Below, piece after piece: positions 49,901 through 63,990 of a stretch of DNA of 64,000 bases. A model generated the notes under the pieces. It was not told the origin of the DNA, did not search any database, and saw only the letters and a program-made list of their open reading frames with translations. How positions within the stretch are numbered: position 1 is the stretch's first letter; each line of letters starts with the position of its first letter. The stretch comes from Luzula sylvatica (Eukaryota > Streptophyta > Magnoliopsida > Poales > Juncaceae): positions 36,012,908 through 36,076,907 of the forward strand of contig OX326959.1 of NCBI GenBank assembly GCA_946800325.1, given 5' to 3'. Both the position numbers and the translations under genes were made by a program.

Positions 49901-51718
49901 TTTTAACGCTTTGAGGAGTTCAAATAACGTGTTTTTAGATCATTTGTATCGTATCTTTTACTACATGCATTTTCACCAAATTTTACAAACACTAAGAAAG
50001 TTTGTTTTTCGATTCAAAACACACTTTTAACGCTTTGAGGAGTTCAAATAACGTGTTTTTAGATCATTTGTATCGTATCTTTTACTACATACATTTTCAC
50101 CAAATTTTACAAACACTAAGTCAGTTTGTTTTCCGATTCAAAACAAGATTTTAACGCTTTGAGGAGTTCAAATAACGTGTTTTTAGATCATTTGTATCGT
50201 ATCTTTTACTACATAACTTGTCACCAAATTTCACAAACACTAAGAAAGTTTGTTTTTCGATTCAAAACAAGATTTTAACGCTTTGAGGAGTTTAAATAAC
50301 CTGTTTTTAGATCATTTGTATCGTATCTTTTACTACACAACTTTTCACCAAATTTCACAAACACTAGGAAAGTTTGTTTTTCGATTCAAAACAAGATTTT
50401 AACGCTTTGAGGAGTTCCAATAACATGTTTTTAGATCATTTGTATCGTATCTTTTACTACATAACTTTTCACCAAATTTCACAAACACTAAGAAAGTTTG
50501 TTTTTCGATTCAAAAAAAGATTTGAACGCTTTGAGGAGTTCGAATAACGTGTTTTTAGATCATTTGTATCGTATCTTTTACTACATAACTTTTCACCAAA
50601 TTTCACAAACACTAAGTCAGTTTGTTTTTCGATTCAAAACACACTTTTAACGCTTTGAGGAGTTCAAATAACGTGTTTTTAGATCATTTGTATTGTATCT
50701 TTTACTACATAACTTTTCACCAAATTTCACAAACACTAATAAAGTTTGTTTTTCGATTCAAAACAACATTTTAACGCTTTGAAGAGTTCAAATAATGTGT
50801 TTTTAGATCATTTGTATCGTATCTTTTACTACATAACTTTTCACCAAATTTCACAAACACCAAGTAAGTTTGTTTTTCAATTCAAAGCATGATTTTAACG
50901 CTTTGAGGAGTTCAAATAACCTGTTTTTAGATCATTTGTATCGTATCTTTTACTACACAACTTTTCACCAAATTTCACAAACACTAGGAAAGTTTGTTTT
51001 TCGATTCAAAACAAGATTTTAACGCTTTGAGGAATTCCAATAACCTGTTTTTAGATCATTTGTATCGTATCTTTTACTACATAACTTTCCACCAAATTTT
51101 ACAAACACTAAGAAAGTTTGTTTTTCGATTCAAAACAAACTTTTAACGCTTTGAGGAGTTCGAATAATGTGTTTTTAGATCATTTGTATCGTATCTTTTA
51201 CTACATAACTTTTCACCAAATTTCACAAACACCAAGAAAGTTTGTTTTTCGATTCAAAACAAGATTTTAACGCTTTGAGGAATTCAAATAACCTGTTTTT
51301 AGATCACTTGTATCGTATCTTTTACTACATAACTTTCCACCAAATTTTACAAACACTAAGAAAGTTTGTTTTTCGATTCAAAACAACATTTTAACGCTTT
51401 GAGGAGTTCGAATAACCTGTTTTTAAATCATTTGTATCGTATCTTTTACTATATTACTTTTCACCAAATTTCACAAACACTAAGAAAGTTTGTTTTTCGA
51501 TTCAAAACGAGATTTTAACGCTTTGACGAGTTCCAATAACCTGTTTTTAGATCATTTGTATCGTATCTTTTACTACATAACTTTCCACCAAATTTCACAA
51601 ACACCAAGAAAGTTTGTTTTTCGATTCAAAACAAGATTTTTACGCTTTGAGCAGTTCGAATGACCTGTTTTTAGATCATTTGTATCGTATCTTTTACTAC
51701 ATAACTTTTCACCAAATT
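46722..51718 (+). repeat. ~5 kb satellite block, right copy of a long-range duplication
   Basis: Matches the block at about 34930-39925 at a constant offset of 11,793 bp, checked at 46961, 47647 and 50854 against 35168, 35854 and 39061. Similarity in rare variants stops near 51720, where the next monomer has CACCAAG instead of CATTAAG. Confidence 0.85.
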
Positions 51719-51719
51719 T

Positions 51720-54700
51720 CACAAACACCAAGAAAGTTTGTTTTTCGATTCAAAACAAGATTTTAACGCTTTGAGGAGTTCAAATAACGTGTTTTTAGAT
51801 CATTTGTATCGTATCTTTTACTACATAACTTTTCACCAAATTTCACAAACACCAAGAAAGTTTGTTTTTCGATTCAAAACAAGATTTTGACGCTTTGAGG
51901 AGTTCAAATAACCTGTTTTTAGATCATTTGTATCGTATCTTTTACTATATAACTTTTCACCAAATTTCACAAACACTAAGAAATTTTGTTTTTCGATTCA
52001 AAACAAGATTTTAATGCTTTGAGGAGTTCAAATAATGTGTTTTTAGATCATTTGTATCGTATCTTTTACTATATAACTTTTCACCAAATTTCACAAACAC
52101 CAAGAAAGTTTGTTTTTCGATTCAAAACAAGATTTTAACGCTTTGAGGAGTTCAAATAACCTGTTTTTAGATCATTTGTATCGTATCTTTTATAATATAA
52201 CTTTTCACCAAATTTCACAAACACTAAGAAAGTTTGTTTTTCGATTCAAAACAAGATTTTAACGCTTTGAGGAGTTCAAATAACGCGTTTTTAGATCATT
52301 TGTATCCTGTCTTTTACTACATACATTTTCACCAAATTTTACAAACACTAAGTCAGTTTGTTTTTCGATTCAAAACAAGATTTTAACGCTTTGAGGAGTT
52401 CAAATAACATGTTTTTAGATCATTTATATCGTATCTTTTACTACATAACTTTTCACCAAATTTCACAAACACTAAGAAAGTTTGTTTTTCGATTCAAAAC
52501 AAGATTTTAACGCTTTGAGGAGTTCAAATAACGTGTTTTTAGATCATTTGTATCGTATCTTTTACTATATAACTTTTCACCAAATTTCACAAACACCAAG
52601 AAAGTTTGTTTTTCAATTCAAAACAAGATTTTAACGCTTTGAGGAGTTCAAATAACGTGTTTTTAGATCATTTGTATCGTATCTTTTACTACATAATTTT
52701 TCACCAAATTTCACAAACACCAAGAAAGTTTGTTTTTCGATTCAAAACAAGATTTTGACGCTTTGAGGAGTACAAATAACCTGTTTTTAGATCATTTGTA
52801 TCGTATCTTTTACTATATAACTTTTCACCAAATTTTACAAACACTAAGAAAGTTTGTTTTTCGATTCAAAACAAGATTTTAACGCTTTGAGGAGTTCAAA
52901 TAACGTGTTTTTAGATCATTTGTATCGTATCTTTTACTACATAACTTTTCACCAAATTTCACAAACACTAAGAAAGTTTGTTTTTCGATTCAAAACAAGA
53001 TTTTGACGCTTTGAGGAGTTCAAATAACCTGTTTTTAGATCATTTGTATCGTATCTTTTACTATATAACTTTTCACCAAATTTCACAAACACCAAGAAAT
53101 TTTGTTTTTCGATTCAAAACAAGATTTTAACGCTTTGAGGAGTTCAAATAACCTGTTTTAAGATCATTTGTATCGTATCTTTTACAATATAAATTTTCAC
53201 CAAATTTCACAAACACTAAGAAAGTTTGTTTTTCGATTCAAAACAAGATTTTAACGCTTTGAGGAGTTAAAATAACGCGTTTTTAGATCATTTGTATCCT
53301 GTCTTTTACTACATACATTTTCACCAAATTTTACAAACACTAAGTCAGTTTGTTTTTCGATTCAAAACAAGATTTTAACGCTTTGAGGAGTTCAAATAAC
53401 ATGTTTTTAGATCATTTATATCGTATCTTTTACTACATAACTTTTCACCAAATTTCACAAACACTAAGAAAGTTTGTTTTTCGATTCAAAACAAGATTTT
53501 GACGCTTTGAGGAGTTCAAATAACCTGTTTTTAGATCATTTGTATCGTATCTTTTACTATATAACTTTTCACCAAATTTCACAAACACTAAGAAAGTTTG
53601 TTTTTCGATTCAAAACAAGATTTTAACGCTTTGAGGAGTTCAAATAACGTGTTTTTAGATCATTTGTATCGTATCTTTTACTACATAACTTTTCACCAAA
53701 TTTCACAAACACTAAGAAAGTTTGTTTTTCGATTCAAAACAAGATTTTGACGCTTTGAGGAGTTCAAATAACCTGTTTTTAGATCATTTGTATCGTATCT
53801 TTTACTATATAACTTTTCACCAAATTTCACAAACACTAAGAAATTTTGTTTTTCGATTCAAAACAAGATTTTAATGCTTTGAGGAGTTCAAATAATGTGT
53901 TTTTAGATCATTTGTATCGTATCTTTTACTATATAACTTTTCACCAAATTTCACAAACACCAAGAAAGTTTGTTTTTCGATTCAAAACAAGATTTTAACG
54001 CTTTGAGGAGTTCAAATAACCTGTTTTTAGATCATTTGTATCGTATCTTTTACAATATAACTTTTCACCAAATTTCACAAACACTAAGAAAGTTTGTTTT
54101 TCGATTCAAAACAAGATTTTAACGCTTTGAGGAGTTCAAATAACGCGTTTTTAGATCATTTGTATCCTATCTTTTACTATATACATTTTCACCAAATTTT
54201 GCAAACACTAAGTCAGTTTGTTTTTCGATTCAAAACAAGATTTTAACGCTTTGAGGAGTTCAAATAACGCGTTTTTAGATCATTTGTATCCTGTCTTTTA
54301 CTACATACATTTTCACCAAATTTTACAAACACTAAGTCAGTTTGTTTTTCGATTCAAAACAAGATTTTAACGCTTTGAGGAGTTCAAATAACATGTTTTT
54401 AGATCATTTATATCGTATCTTTTACTACATAACTTTTCACCAAATTTCACAAACACTAAGAAAGTTTGTTTTTCGATTCAAAACAAGATTTTAACGCTTT
54501 GAGGAGTTCCAATAACCTGTTTTTAGATCATTTGTATCGTATATTTTACTACATAACTTTCCACCAAATTTCACAAACACCAAGAAAGTTTGTTTTTCGA
54601 TTCAAAACAAGCTTTTAACGCTCCGAGGAGTTCAAATAACGTGTTTTTAGATCATTTGTATCGTATCTTTTACTACATAACTTTTCACCAAATTTCACAA

Positions 54701-57700
54701 ACACTAAGAAAGTTTGTTTTTCGATTCAAAACACACTTTTAACGCTTTGACGAGTTGAAATAACGTGTTTTTAGATCATTTGTATCGTATCTTTTACTAC
54801 ATAACTTTTCACCAAATTTCACTAACACTAAGAAAGTTTGTTTTTCGATTCAAAACAAGATTTTGACGCTTTGAGGAGTTCAAATAACCTGTTTTTAGAT
54901 CATTTGTATCGTATCTTTTACTATATAACTTTTCACCAAATTTCACACAGACTAAGAAATTTTGTTTTTCGATTCAAAACAAGATTTTAATGCATTGAGG
55001 AGTTCAAATAATGTGTTTTTAGATCATTTGTATCGTATCTTTTACTATATAACTTTTCACCAAATTTCACAAACACCAAGAAAGTTTGTTTTTCGATTCA
55101 AAACAAGATTTTAACGCTTCGAGGAGTTCAAATAACCTGTTTTTAGATCATTTGTATCGTATCTTTTACTATTTAACTTTTCACCAAATTTCACAAACAC
55201 TAAGAAAGTTTGTTTTTCGATTCAAAACAAGATTTTAACGCTTTGAGGAGTTCAAATAACGCGTTTTTAGATCATTTGTATCCTATCTTTTACTACATAC
55301 ATTTTCACCAAATTTTACAAACACTAAGTCAGTTTGTTTTTCGATTCAAAACAAGATTTTAACGCTTTGAGGAGTTCAAATAACGCGTTTTTAGATCATT
55401 TGTATCCTATCTTTTACTACATACATTTTCACCAAATTTTACAAACACTAAGTCAGTTTGTTTTTCGATTCAAAACTAGATTTTAACGCTTTGAGGAGTT
55501 CAAATAACGCGTTTTTAGATCATTTGTATCCTATCTTTTACTACATACATTTTCACCAAATTTTACAAACACTAAGTCAGTTTGTTTTTCGATTCAAAAC
55601 TAGATTTTAACGCTTTGAGGAGTTCAAATAACATGTTTTTAGATCATTTGTATCGTATCTTTTACTATTTAACTTTTCACCAAATTTCACAAACACTAAG
55701 AAAGTTTGTTTTTCGATTGAAAACAAGATTTTAACGCTTTGAGGAGTTCAAATAACGCGTTTTTAGATCATTTGTATCCTATCTTTTACTATATACATTT
55801 TCACCAAATTTTGCAAACACTAAGTCAGTTTGTTTTTCGATTCAAAACAAGATTTTAACGCTTTGAGGAGTTCAAATAACTCGTTTTTAGATCATTTGTA
55901 TCCTGTCTTTTACTACATACATTTTCACCAAATTTTACAAACACTAAGTCAGTTTGTTTTTCGATTCAAAACAAGATTTTAACGCTTTGAGGAGTTCAAA
56001 TAACAAGTTTTTAGATCATTTATATCGTATCTTTTACTACATAACTTTTCACCAAATTTCACAAACACTAAGAAAGTTTGTTTTTTGATTCAAAACGAGA
56101 TTTTAACGCTTTGAGGAGTTCCAATAACCTGTTTTTAGATCATTTGTATCGTATCTTTTACTACATAACTTTCCACCAAATTTCACAAACACCAAGAAAG
56201 TTTGTTTTTCGATTCAAAACAAACTTTTAACGCTCCGAGGAGTTCAAATAACGTGTTATTAGATCATTTGTATCGTATCTTTTACTACATAACTTTTCAC
56301 CAAATTTCACACACACTAAGAAAGTTTGTTTTTCGATTCAAAACAAGATTTTAACGCTTTGAGGAGTTCAAATAACGTGTTTTTAGATCATTTGTATCGT
56401 ATCTTTTACTACATAACTTTTCACCAAATTTCACACACACTAAGAAAGTTTGTTTTTCGATTCAAAACAAGATTTTAACACTTTGAGGAGTTCAAATAAC
56501 GTGTTTTTAGATCATTTGTATCGTATCTTTTACTACATAACTTTTCACCAAATTTCACAAACACCAAGAAAGTTTGTTTTTCGATTCAAAACAAGATTTT
56601 AACGCTTTGAGGAGTTCAAATAACGTGTTTTTAGATCATTTGTATCGTATCTTTTACTACATAACTTTTCACCAAATTTCACAAACACCAAGAAAGTTTG
56701 TTTTTCGATTCAAAACAAGATTTTGACGCTTTGAGGAGTTCAAATAATGTGTTTTTAGATCATTTGTATCGTATCTTTTACTATATAACTTTTCACCAAA
56801 TTTCACAAACACCAAGAAAGTTTGTTTTTCGATTCAAAACAAGATTTTAACGCTTTGAGGAGTTCAAATAACGTGTTTTTAGATCATTTGTATCGTATCT
56901 TTTACTACATAACTTTTCACCAAATTTCACAAACACCAAGAAAGTTTGTTTTTCGATTCAAAACAAGATTTTGACGCTTTGAGGAGTTCAAATAACCTGT
57001 TTTTAGATCATTTGTATCGTATCTTTTACTATAAAACTTTTCACCAAATTTCACAAACACTAAGAAATTTTGTTTTTCGATTCAAAACAAGATTTTAATG
57101 CTTTGAGGAGTTCAAATAATGTGTTTTTAGATCATTTGTATCGTATCTTTTACTATATAACTTTTCACCAAATTTCACAAACACTAAGAAAGTTTGTTTT
57201 TCGATTCAAAACAAGCTTTTAACGCTCCGAGGAGTTCAAATAACGTGTTTTTAGATCATTTGTATCGTATCTTTTACTACATAACTTTTCACCAAATTTC
57301 ACAAACACCAAGAAAGTTTGTTTTTCGATTCAAAACAAGATTTTGACGCTTTGAGGAGTTCAAATAACCTGTTTTTAGATCATTTGTATCGTATCTTTTA
57401 CTATAAAACTTTTCACCAAATTTCACAAACACTAAGAAATTTTGTTTTTCGATTCAAAACAAGATTTTAATGCTTTGAGGAGTTCAAATAATGTGTTTTT
57501 AGATCATTTGTATCGTATCTTTTACTATATAACTTTTCACCAAATTTCACAAACACCAAGAAAGTTTGTTTTTCGATTCAAAACAAGATTTTAACGCTTT
57601 GAGGAGTTCAAATAACCTGTTTTTAGATCATTTGTATCGTATCTTTTATAATATAACTTTTCACCAAATTTCACAAACACTAAGAAAGTTTGTTTTTCGA

Positions 57701-60700
57701 TTCAAAACAAGATTTTAACGCTTTGAGGAGTTCAAATAACGCGTTTTTAGATCATTTGTATCCTGTCTTTTACTACATACATTTTCACCAAATTTTACAA
57801 ACACTAAGTCAGTTTGTTTTTCGATTCAAAACAAGATTTTAACGCTTTGAGGAGTTCAAATAACATGTTTTTAGATCATTTATATCGTATCTTTTACTAC
57901 ATAACTTTTCACCAAATTTCACAAACACTAAGAAAGTTTGTTTTTCGATTCAAAACAAGATTTTAACGCTTTGAGGAGTTCAAATAACGTGTTTTTAGAT
58001 CATTTGTATCGTATCTTTTACTATATAACTTTTCACCAAATTTCACAAACACCAAGAAAGTTTGTTTTTCGATTCAAAACAAGATTTTAACGCTTTGAGG
58101 AGTTCAAATAACGTGTTTTTAGATCATTTGTATCGTATCTTTTACTACATAATTTTTCACCAAATTTCACAAACACCAAGAAAGTTTGTTTTTCGATTCA
58201 AAACAAGATTTTGACGCTTTGAGGAGTTCAAATAACCTGTTTTTAGATCATTTGTATCGTATCTTTTACTATATAACTTTTCACCAAATTTCACAAACAC
58301 TAAGAAAGTTTGTTTTTCGATTCAAAACAAGATTTTAACGCTTTGAGGAGTTCAAATAACGTGTTTTTAGATCATTTGTATCGTATCTTTTACTACATAA
58401 CTTTTCACCAAATTTCACAAACACTAAGAAAGTTTGTTTTTCGATTCAAAACAAGATTTTGACGCTTTGAGGAGTTCAAATAACTTGTTTTTAGATCATT
58501 TGTATCGTATCTTTTACTATATAACTTTTCACCAAATTTCACAAACACCAAGAAATTTTGTTTTTCGATTCAAAACAAGATTTTAACGCTTTGAGGAGTT
58601 CAAATAACCTGTTTTAAGATCATTTGTATCGTATCTTTTACAATATAACTTTTCACCAAATTTCACAAACACTAAGAAAGTTTGTTTTTCGATTCAAAAC
58701 AAGATTTTAACGCTTTGAGGAGTTCAAATAACGTGTTTTTAGATCATTTGTATCGTATCTTTTACTACATAACTTTTCACCAAATTTCACAAACACTAAG
58801 AAAGTTTGTTTTTCGATTCAAAACAAGATTTTGACGCTTTGAGGAGTTCAAATAACCTGTTTTTAGATCATTTGTATCGTATCTTTTACTATATAACTTT
58901 TCACCAAATTTCACAAACACTAAGAAATTTTGTTTTTCGATTCAAAACAAGATTTTAATGCTTTGAGGAGTTCAAATAATGTGTTTTTAGATCATTTGTA
59001 TCGTATCTTTTCCTATATAACTTTTCACCAAATTTCACAAACACCAAGAAAGTTTGTTTTTCGATTCAAAACAAGATTTTAACGCTTTGAGGAGTTCAAA
59101 TAACCTGTTTTTAGATCATTTGTATCGTATCTTTTACAATATAACTTTTCACCAAATTTCACAAACACTAAGAAAGTTTGTTTTTCGATTCAAAACAAGA
59201 TTTTAACGCTTTGAGGAGTTCAAATAACGCATTTTTAGATCATTTGTATCCTATCTTTTACTATATACATTTTCACCAAATTTTGCAAACACTAAGTCAG
59301 TTTGTTTTTCGATTCAAAACAAGATTTTAACGCTTTGAGGAGTTCAAATAACGCGTTTTTAGATCATTTGTATCCTGTCTTTTACTACATACATTTTCAC
59401 CAAATTTTACAAACACTAAGTCAGTTTGTTTTTCGATTCAAAACAATATTTTAACGCTTTGAGGAGTTCAAATAACATGTTTTTATATCATTTATATCGT
59501 ATCTTTTACTACATAACTTTTCACCAAATTTCACAAACACTAAGAAAGTTTGTTTTTCGATTCAAAACGAGATTTTAACGCTTTGAGGAGTTCCAATAAC
59601 CTGTTTTTAGTTCATTTGTATCGTATATTTTACTACATAACTTTCCACCAAATTTCACAAACACCAAGAAAGTTTGTTTTTCGATTCAAAACAAGCTTTT
59701 AACGCTCCGAGGAGTTCAAATAACGTGTTTTTAGATCATTTGTATCGTATCTTTTACTACATAACTTTTCACCAAATTTCACAAACACTAAGAAAGTTTG
59801 TTTTTCGATTCAAAACACACTTTTAACGCTTTGACGAGTTGAAATAACGTGTTTTTAGATCATTTGTATCGTATCTTTTACTACATAACTTTTCACCAAA
59901 TTTCACTAACACTAAGAAAGTTTGTTTTTCGATTCAAAACAAGATTTTGACGCTTTGAGGAGTTCAAATAACCTGTTTTTAGATCATTTGTATCGTATCT
60001 TTTACTATATAACTTTTCACCAAATTTCACACACACTAAGAAATTTTGTTTTTCGATTCAAAACAAGATTTTAATGCATTGAGGAGTTCAAATAATGTGT
60101 TTTTAGATCATTTGTATCGTATCTTTTACTATATAACTTTTCACCAAATTTCACAAACACCAAGAAAGTTTGTTTTTCGATTCAAAACAAGATTTTAACG
60201 CTTTGAGGAGTTCAAATAACCTGTTTTTAGATCATTTGTATCGTATCTTTTACTATTTAACTTTTCACCAAATTTCACAAACACTAAGAAAGTTTGTTTT
60301 TCGATTCAAAACAAGATTTTAACGCTTTGAGGAGTTCAAATAACGCGTTTTTAGATCATTTGTATCCTATCTTTTACTATATACATTTTCACCATTTTTG
60401 CAAACACTAAGTCAGTTTGTTTTTCGATTCAAAACAAGATTTTAACGCTTTGAGGAGTTCAAATAACGCGTTTTTAGATCATTTGTATCCTATCTTTTAC
60501 TACATACATTTTCACCAAATTTTACAAACACTAAGTCAGTTTGTTTTTCGATTCAAAACAAGATTTTAACGCTTTGAGGAGTTCAAATAACGCGTTTTTA
60601 GATCATTTGTATCCTATCTTTTACTACATACATTTTCACCAAATTTTACAAACACTAAGTCAGTTTGTTTTTCGATTCAAAACTAGATTTTAACGCTTTG

Positions 60701-63700
60701 AGGAGTTCAAATAACGCGTTTTTAGATCATTTGTATCCTATCTTTTACTACATACATTTTCACCAAATTTTACAAACACTAAGTCAGTTTGTTTTTCGAT
60801 TCAAAACTAGATTTTAACGCTTTGAGGAGTTCAAATAACATGTTTTTAGATCAATTGTATCGTATCTTTTACTATTTAACTTTTCACCAAATTTCACAAA
60901 CACTAAGAAAGTTTGTTTTTCGATTCAAAACAAGATTTTAACGCTTTGAGGAGTTCAAATAACGCGTTTTTAGATCATTTGTATCCTATCTTTTACTATA
61001 TACATTTTCACCATTTTTGCAAACACTAAGTCAGTTTGTTTTTCGATTCAAAACAAGATTTTAACGCTTTGAGGAGTTCAAATAACTCGTTTTTAGATCA
61101 TTTGTATCCTGTCTTTTACGACATACATTTTCACCAAATTTTACAAACACTAAGTCAGTTTGTTTTTCGATTCAAAACAAGATTTTAACGCTTTGAGGAG
61201 TTCAAATAACAAGTTTTTAGATCATTTATATCGTATCTTTTACTACATAACTTTTCACCAAATTTCACAAACACTAAGAAAGTTTGTTTTTTGATTCAAA
61301 ACGAGATTTTAACGCTTTGAGGAGTTCAAATAACCTGTTTTTAGATCATTTGTATCGTATCTTTTACTACATAACTTTCCACCAAATTTCACAAACACCA
61401 AGAAAGTTTGTTTTTCGATTCAAAACAAATTTTAACGCTCCGAGGAGTTCAAATAACGTGTTTTTAGATCATTTGTATCGTATCTTTTACTACATAACTT
61501 TTCACCAAATTTCACAAACACTAAGAATGTTTGTTTTTCGATTCAAAACACACTTTTAACGCTTTGAGGAGTTTAAATAACGTGTTTTTAGATCATTTGT
61601 ATCGTATCTTTTACTACATAAGTTTTCACCAAATTTCACAAACACCAAGAAAGTTTGTTTTTCGATTCAAAACAAGATTTTAACGCTTTGAGGAGTTCAA
61701 ATAACCTGTTTTTAGATCATTTGTACCTCATCTCACAAACACTAAGAAAATTATTTTTTCAATGCAAAATGAGATTTTAACGCTTTGAGGAGTTCCAATA
61801 ACCTGTTTTTAGATCATTTGTATCGTATCTTTTACTTCATAACTTTTCACCAAATTTCACGCACAGTAAGAAAGTTTGTTTTTCGATTCAAAACAAGATT
61901 TTAACGTTTTGAGGAGTTCAAATAACATGTTTTTAGATCATTTGTATCGTATCTTTTACTACATAACTTTTCACCAAATTTCACAAACACCAAGAAAGTT
62001 TGTTTTTCGATTCAAAACACACTTTTAACGCTTTGAGGAGTTCAAATAACGTGTTATTAGATCATTTGTATCGTATCTTTTACTACATAACTTTTCACCA
62101 AATTTCACACACACTAAGAAAGTTTGTTTTTCGATTCAAAACAAGATTTTAACGTTTTGAGGAGTTCAAATAACATGTTTTTATATCATTTGTATCGTAT
62201 ATTTTACTACATAACTTTTCACCAAATTTCACAAACACCAAGAAAGTTTGTTTTTCGATTCAAAACACACTTTTAACGCTTTGAGGAGTTCAAATAACGT
62301 GTTATTAGATCATTTGTATCGTATCTTTTACTACATAACTTTTCACCAAATTTCACACACACTAAGAAAGTTTGTTTTTCGATTCAAAACAAGATTTTAA
62401 CGCTTTGAGGAGTTCAAATAACGTGTTTTTAGATCATTTGTATTGTATCTTTTACTACATAACTTTTCACCAAATTTCACACACACTAAGAAAGTTTGTT
62501 TTTCGATTCAAAACAAGATTTTAACGCTTTGAGGAGTTCAAATAACGTGTTTTTAGATCATTTGTATCGTATCTTTTACTACATAACTTTTCACCAAATT
62601 TCACAAACACCAAGAAAGTTTGTTTTTCGATTCGAAACAAGATTTTAACGCTTTGAGGAGTTCAAATAACGTGTTTTTAGATCATTTGTATCGTATCTTT
62701 TACTACATAACTTTTCACCAAATTTCACAAACACCAAGAAAGTTTGTTTTTCGATTCAAAACAAGATTTTGACGCTTTGAGGAGTTCAAATAACCTGTTT
62801 TTAGATCATTTGTATCGTATCTTTTACTATATAACTTTTCACCAAATTTCACAAACACTAAGAAAGTTTGTTTTTCGATTCAAAACAAGATTTTAACGCT
62901 TTGAGGAGTTCAAATAACGTGTTTTTAGATCATTTGTATCGTATCTTTTACTACATAACTTTTCACCAAATTTCACAAACACTAAGAAAGTTTGTTTTTC
63001 GATTCAAAACAAGATTTTGACGCTTTGAGGAGTTCAAATAACCTGTTTTTAGATCATTTGTATCGTATCTTTTACTATATAACTTTTCACCAAATTTCAC
63101 AAACACTAAGAAATTTTGTTTTTCGATTCAAAACAAGATTTTAATGCTTTGAGGAGTTCAAATAATGTGTTTTTAGATCATTTGTATCGTATCTTTTACT
63201 ATATAACTTTTCACCAAATTTCACAAACACCAAGAAAGTTTGTTTTTCGATTCAAAACAAGATTTTAACGCTTTGAGGAGTTCAAATAACCTGTTTTTAG
63301 ATCATTTGTATCGTATCTTTTATAATATAACTTTTCACCAAATTTCACAAACACTAAGAAAGTTTGTTTTTCGATTCAAAACAAGATTTTAACGCTTTGA
63401 GGAGTTCAAATAACGCGTTTTTAGATCATTTGTATCCTGTCTTTTACTACATACATTTTCACCAAATTTTACAAACACTAAGTCAGTTTGTTTTTCGATT
63501 CAAAACAAGATTTTAACGCTTTGAGGAGTTCAAATAACATGTTTTTAGATCATTTATATCGTATCTTTTACTACATAACTTTTCACCAAATTTCACAAAC
63601 ACTAAGAAAGTTTGTTTTTCGATTCAAAACAAGATTTTAACGCTTTGAGGAGTTCAAATAACGTGTTTTTAGATCATTTGTATCGTATCTTTTACTATAT

Positions 63701-63990
63701 AACTTTTCACCAAATTTCACAAACACCAAGAAAGTTTGTTTTTCGATTCAAAACAAGATTTTAACGCTTTGAGGAGTTCAAATAACGTGTTTTTAGATCA
63801 TTTGTATCGTATCTTTTACTACATAACTTTTCACCAAATTTCACAAACACCAAGAAAGTTTGTTTTTTGATTCAAAACAAGATTTTGACGCTTTGAGGAG
63901 TTCAAATAACCTGTTTTTAGATCATTTGTATCGTATCTTTTACTATATAACTTTTCACCAAATTTCACAAACACTAAGAAAGTTTGTTTT
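51720..63990 (+). repeat. Right satellite domain with 8-, 41- and 44-monomer periodicities
   Basis: This part is richer in the AACGCG, GTATCCTGTC and CACTAAGTCAG variants, often as blocks of adjacent monomers. The AACGCG/CCTGTC monomer recurs at about 53275 and 54267 (992 bp, 8 monomers), CGAGTTGAAATAACG at 54751 and 59835 (5084 bp, 41 monomers), and the TTTATAATATAAC variant at 52192 and 57648 (5456 bp, 44 monomers) and again at 63322. Confidence 0.75.
61700..61800 (+). repeat. Truncated, diverged satellite monomer
   Basis: Around 61725 the usual TTTGTATCGTATC...CAAATTTCAC stretch is replaced by TTTGTACCTCATCTCAC, about 30 bp shorter. The next monomer is unusually diverged (AAAATTATTTTTTCAATGC). 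This accounts for the loss of register between the 57.6 and 63.3 kb markers. Confidence 0.85.

Noticed and set aside
31513..61559. Repeated 85-92-aa frames starting MFFDSKQDFNALRSSN
   Set aside because: Each spans two or more 124-bp satellite monomers. Since 124 is not a multiple of three, the frame shifts at every unit and the open stretches are chance products of the repeat.
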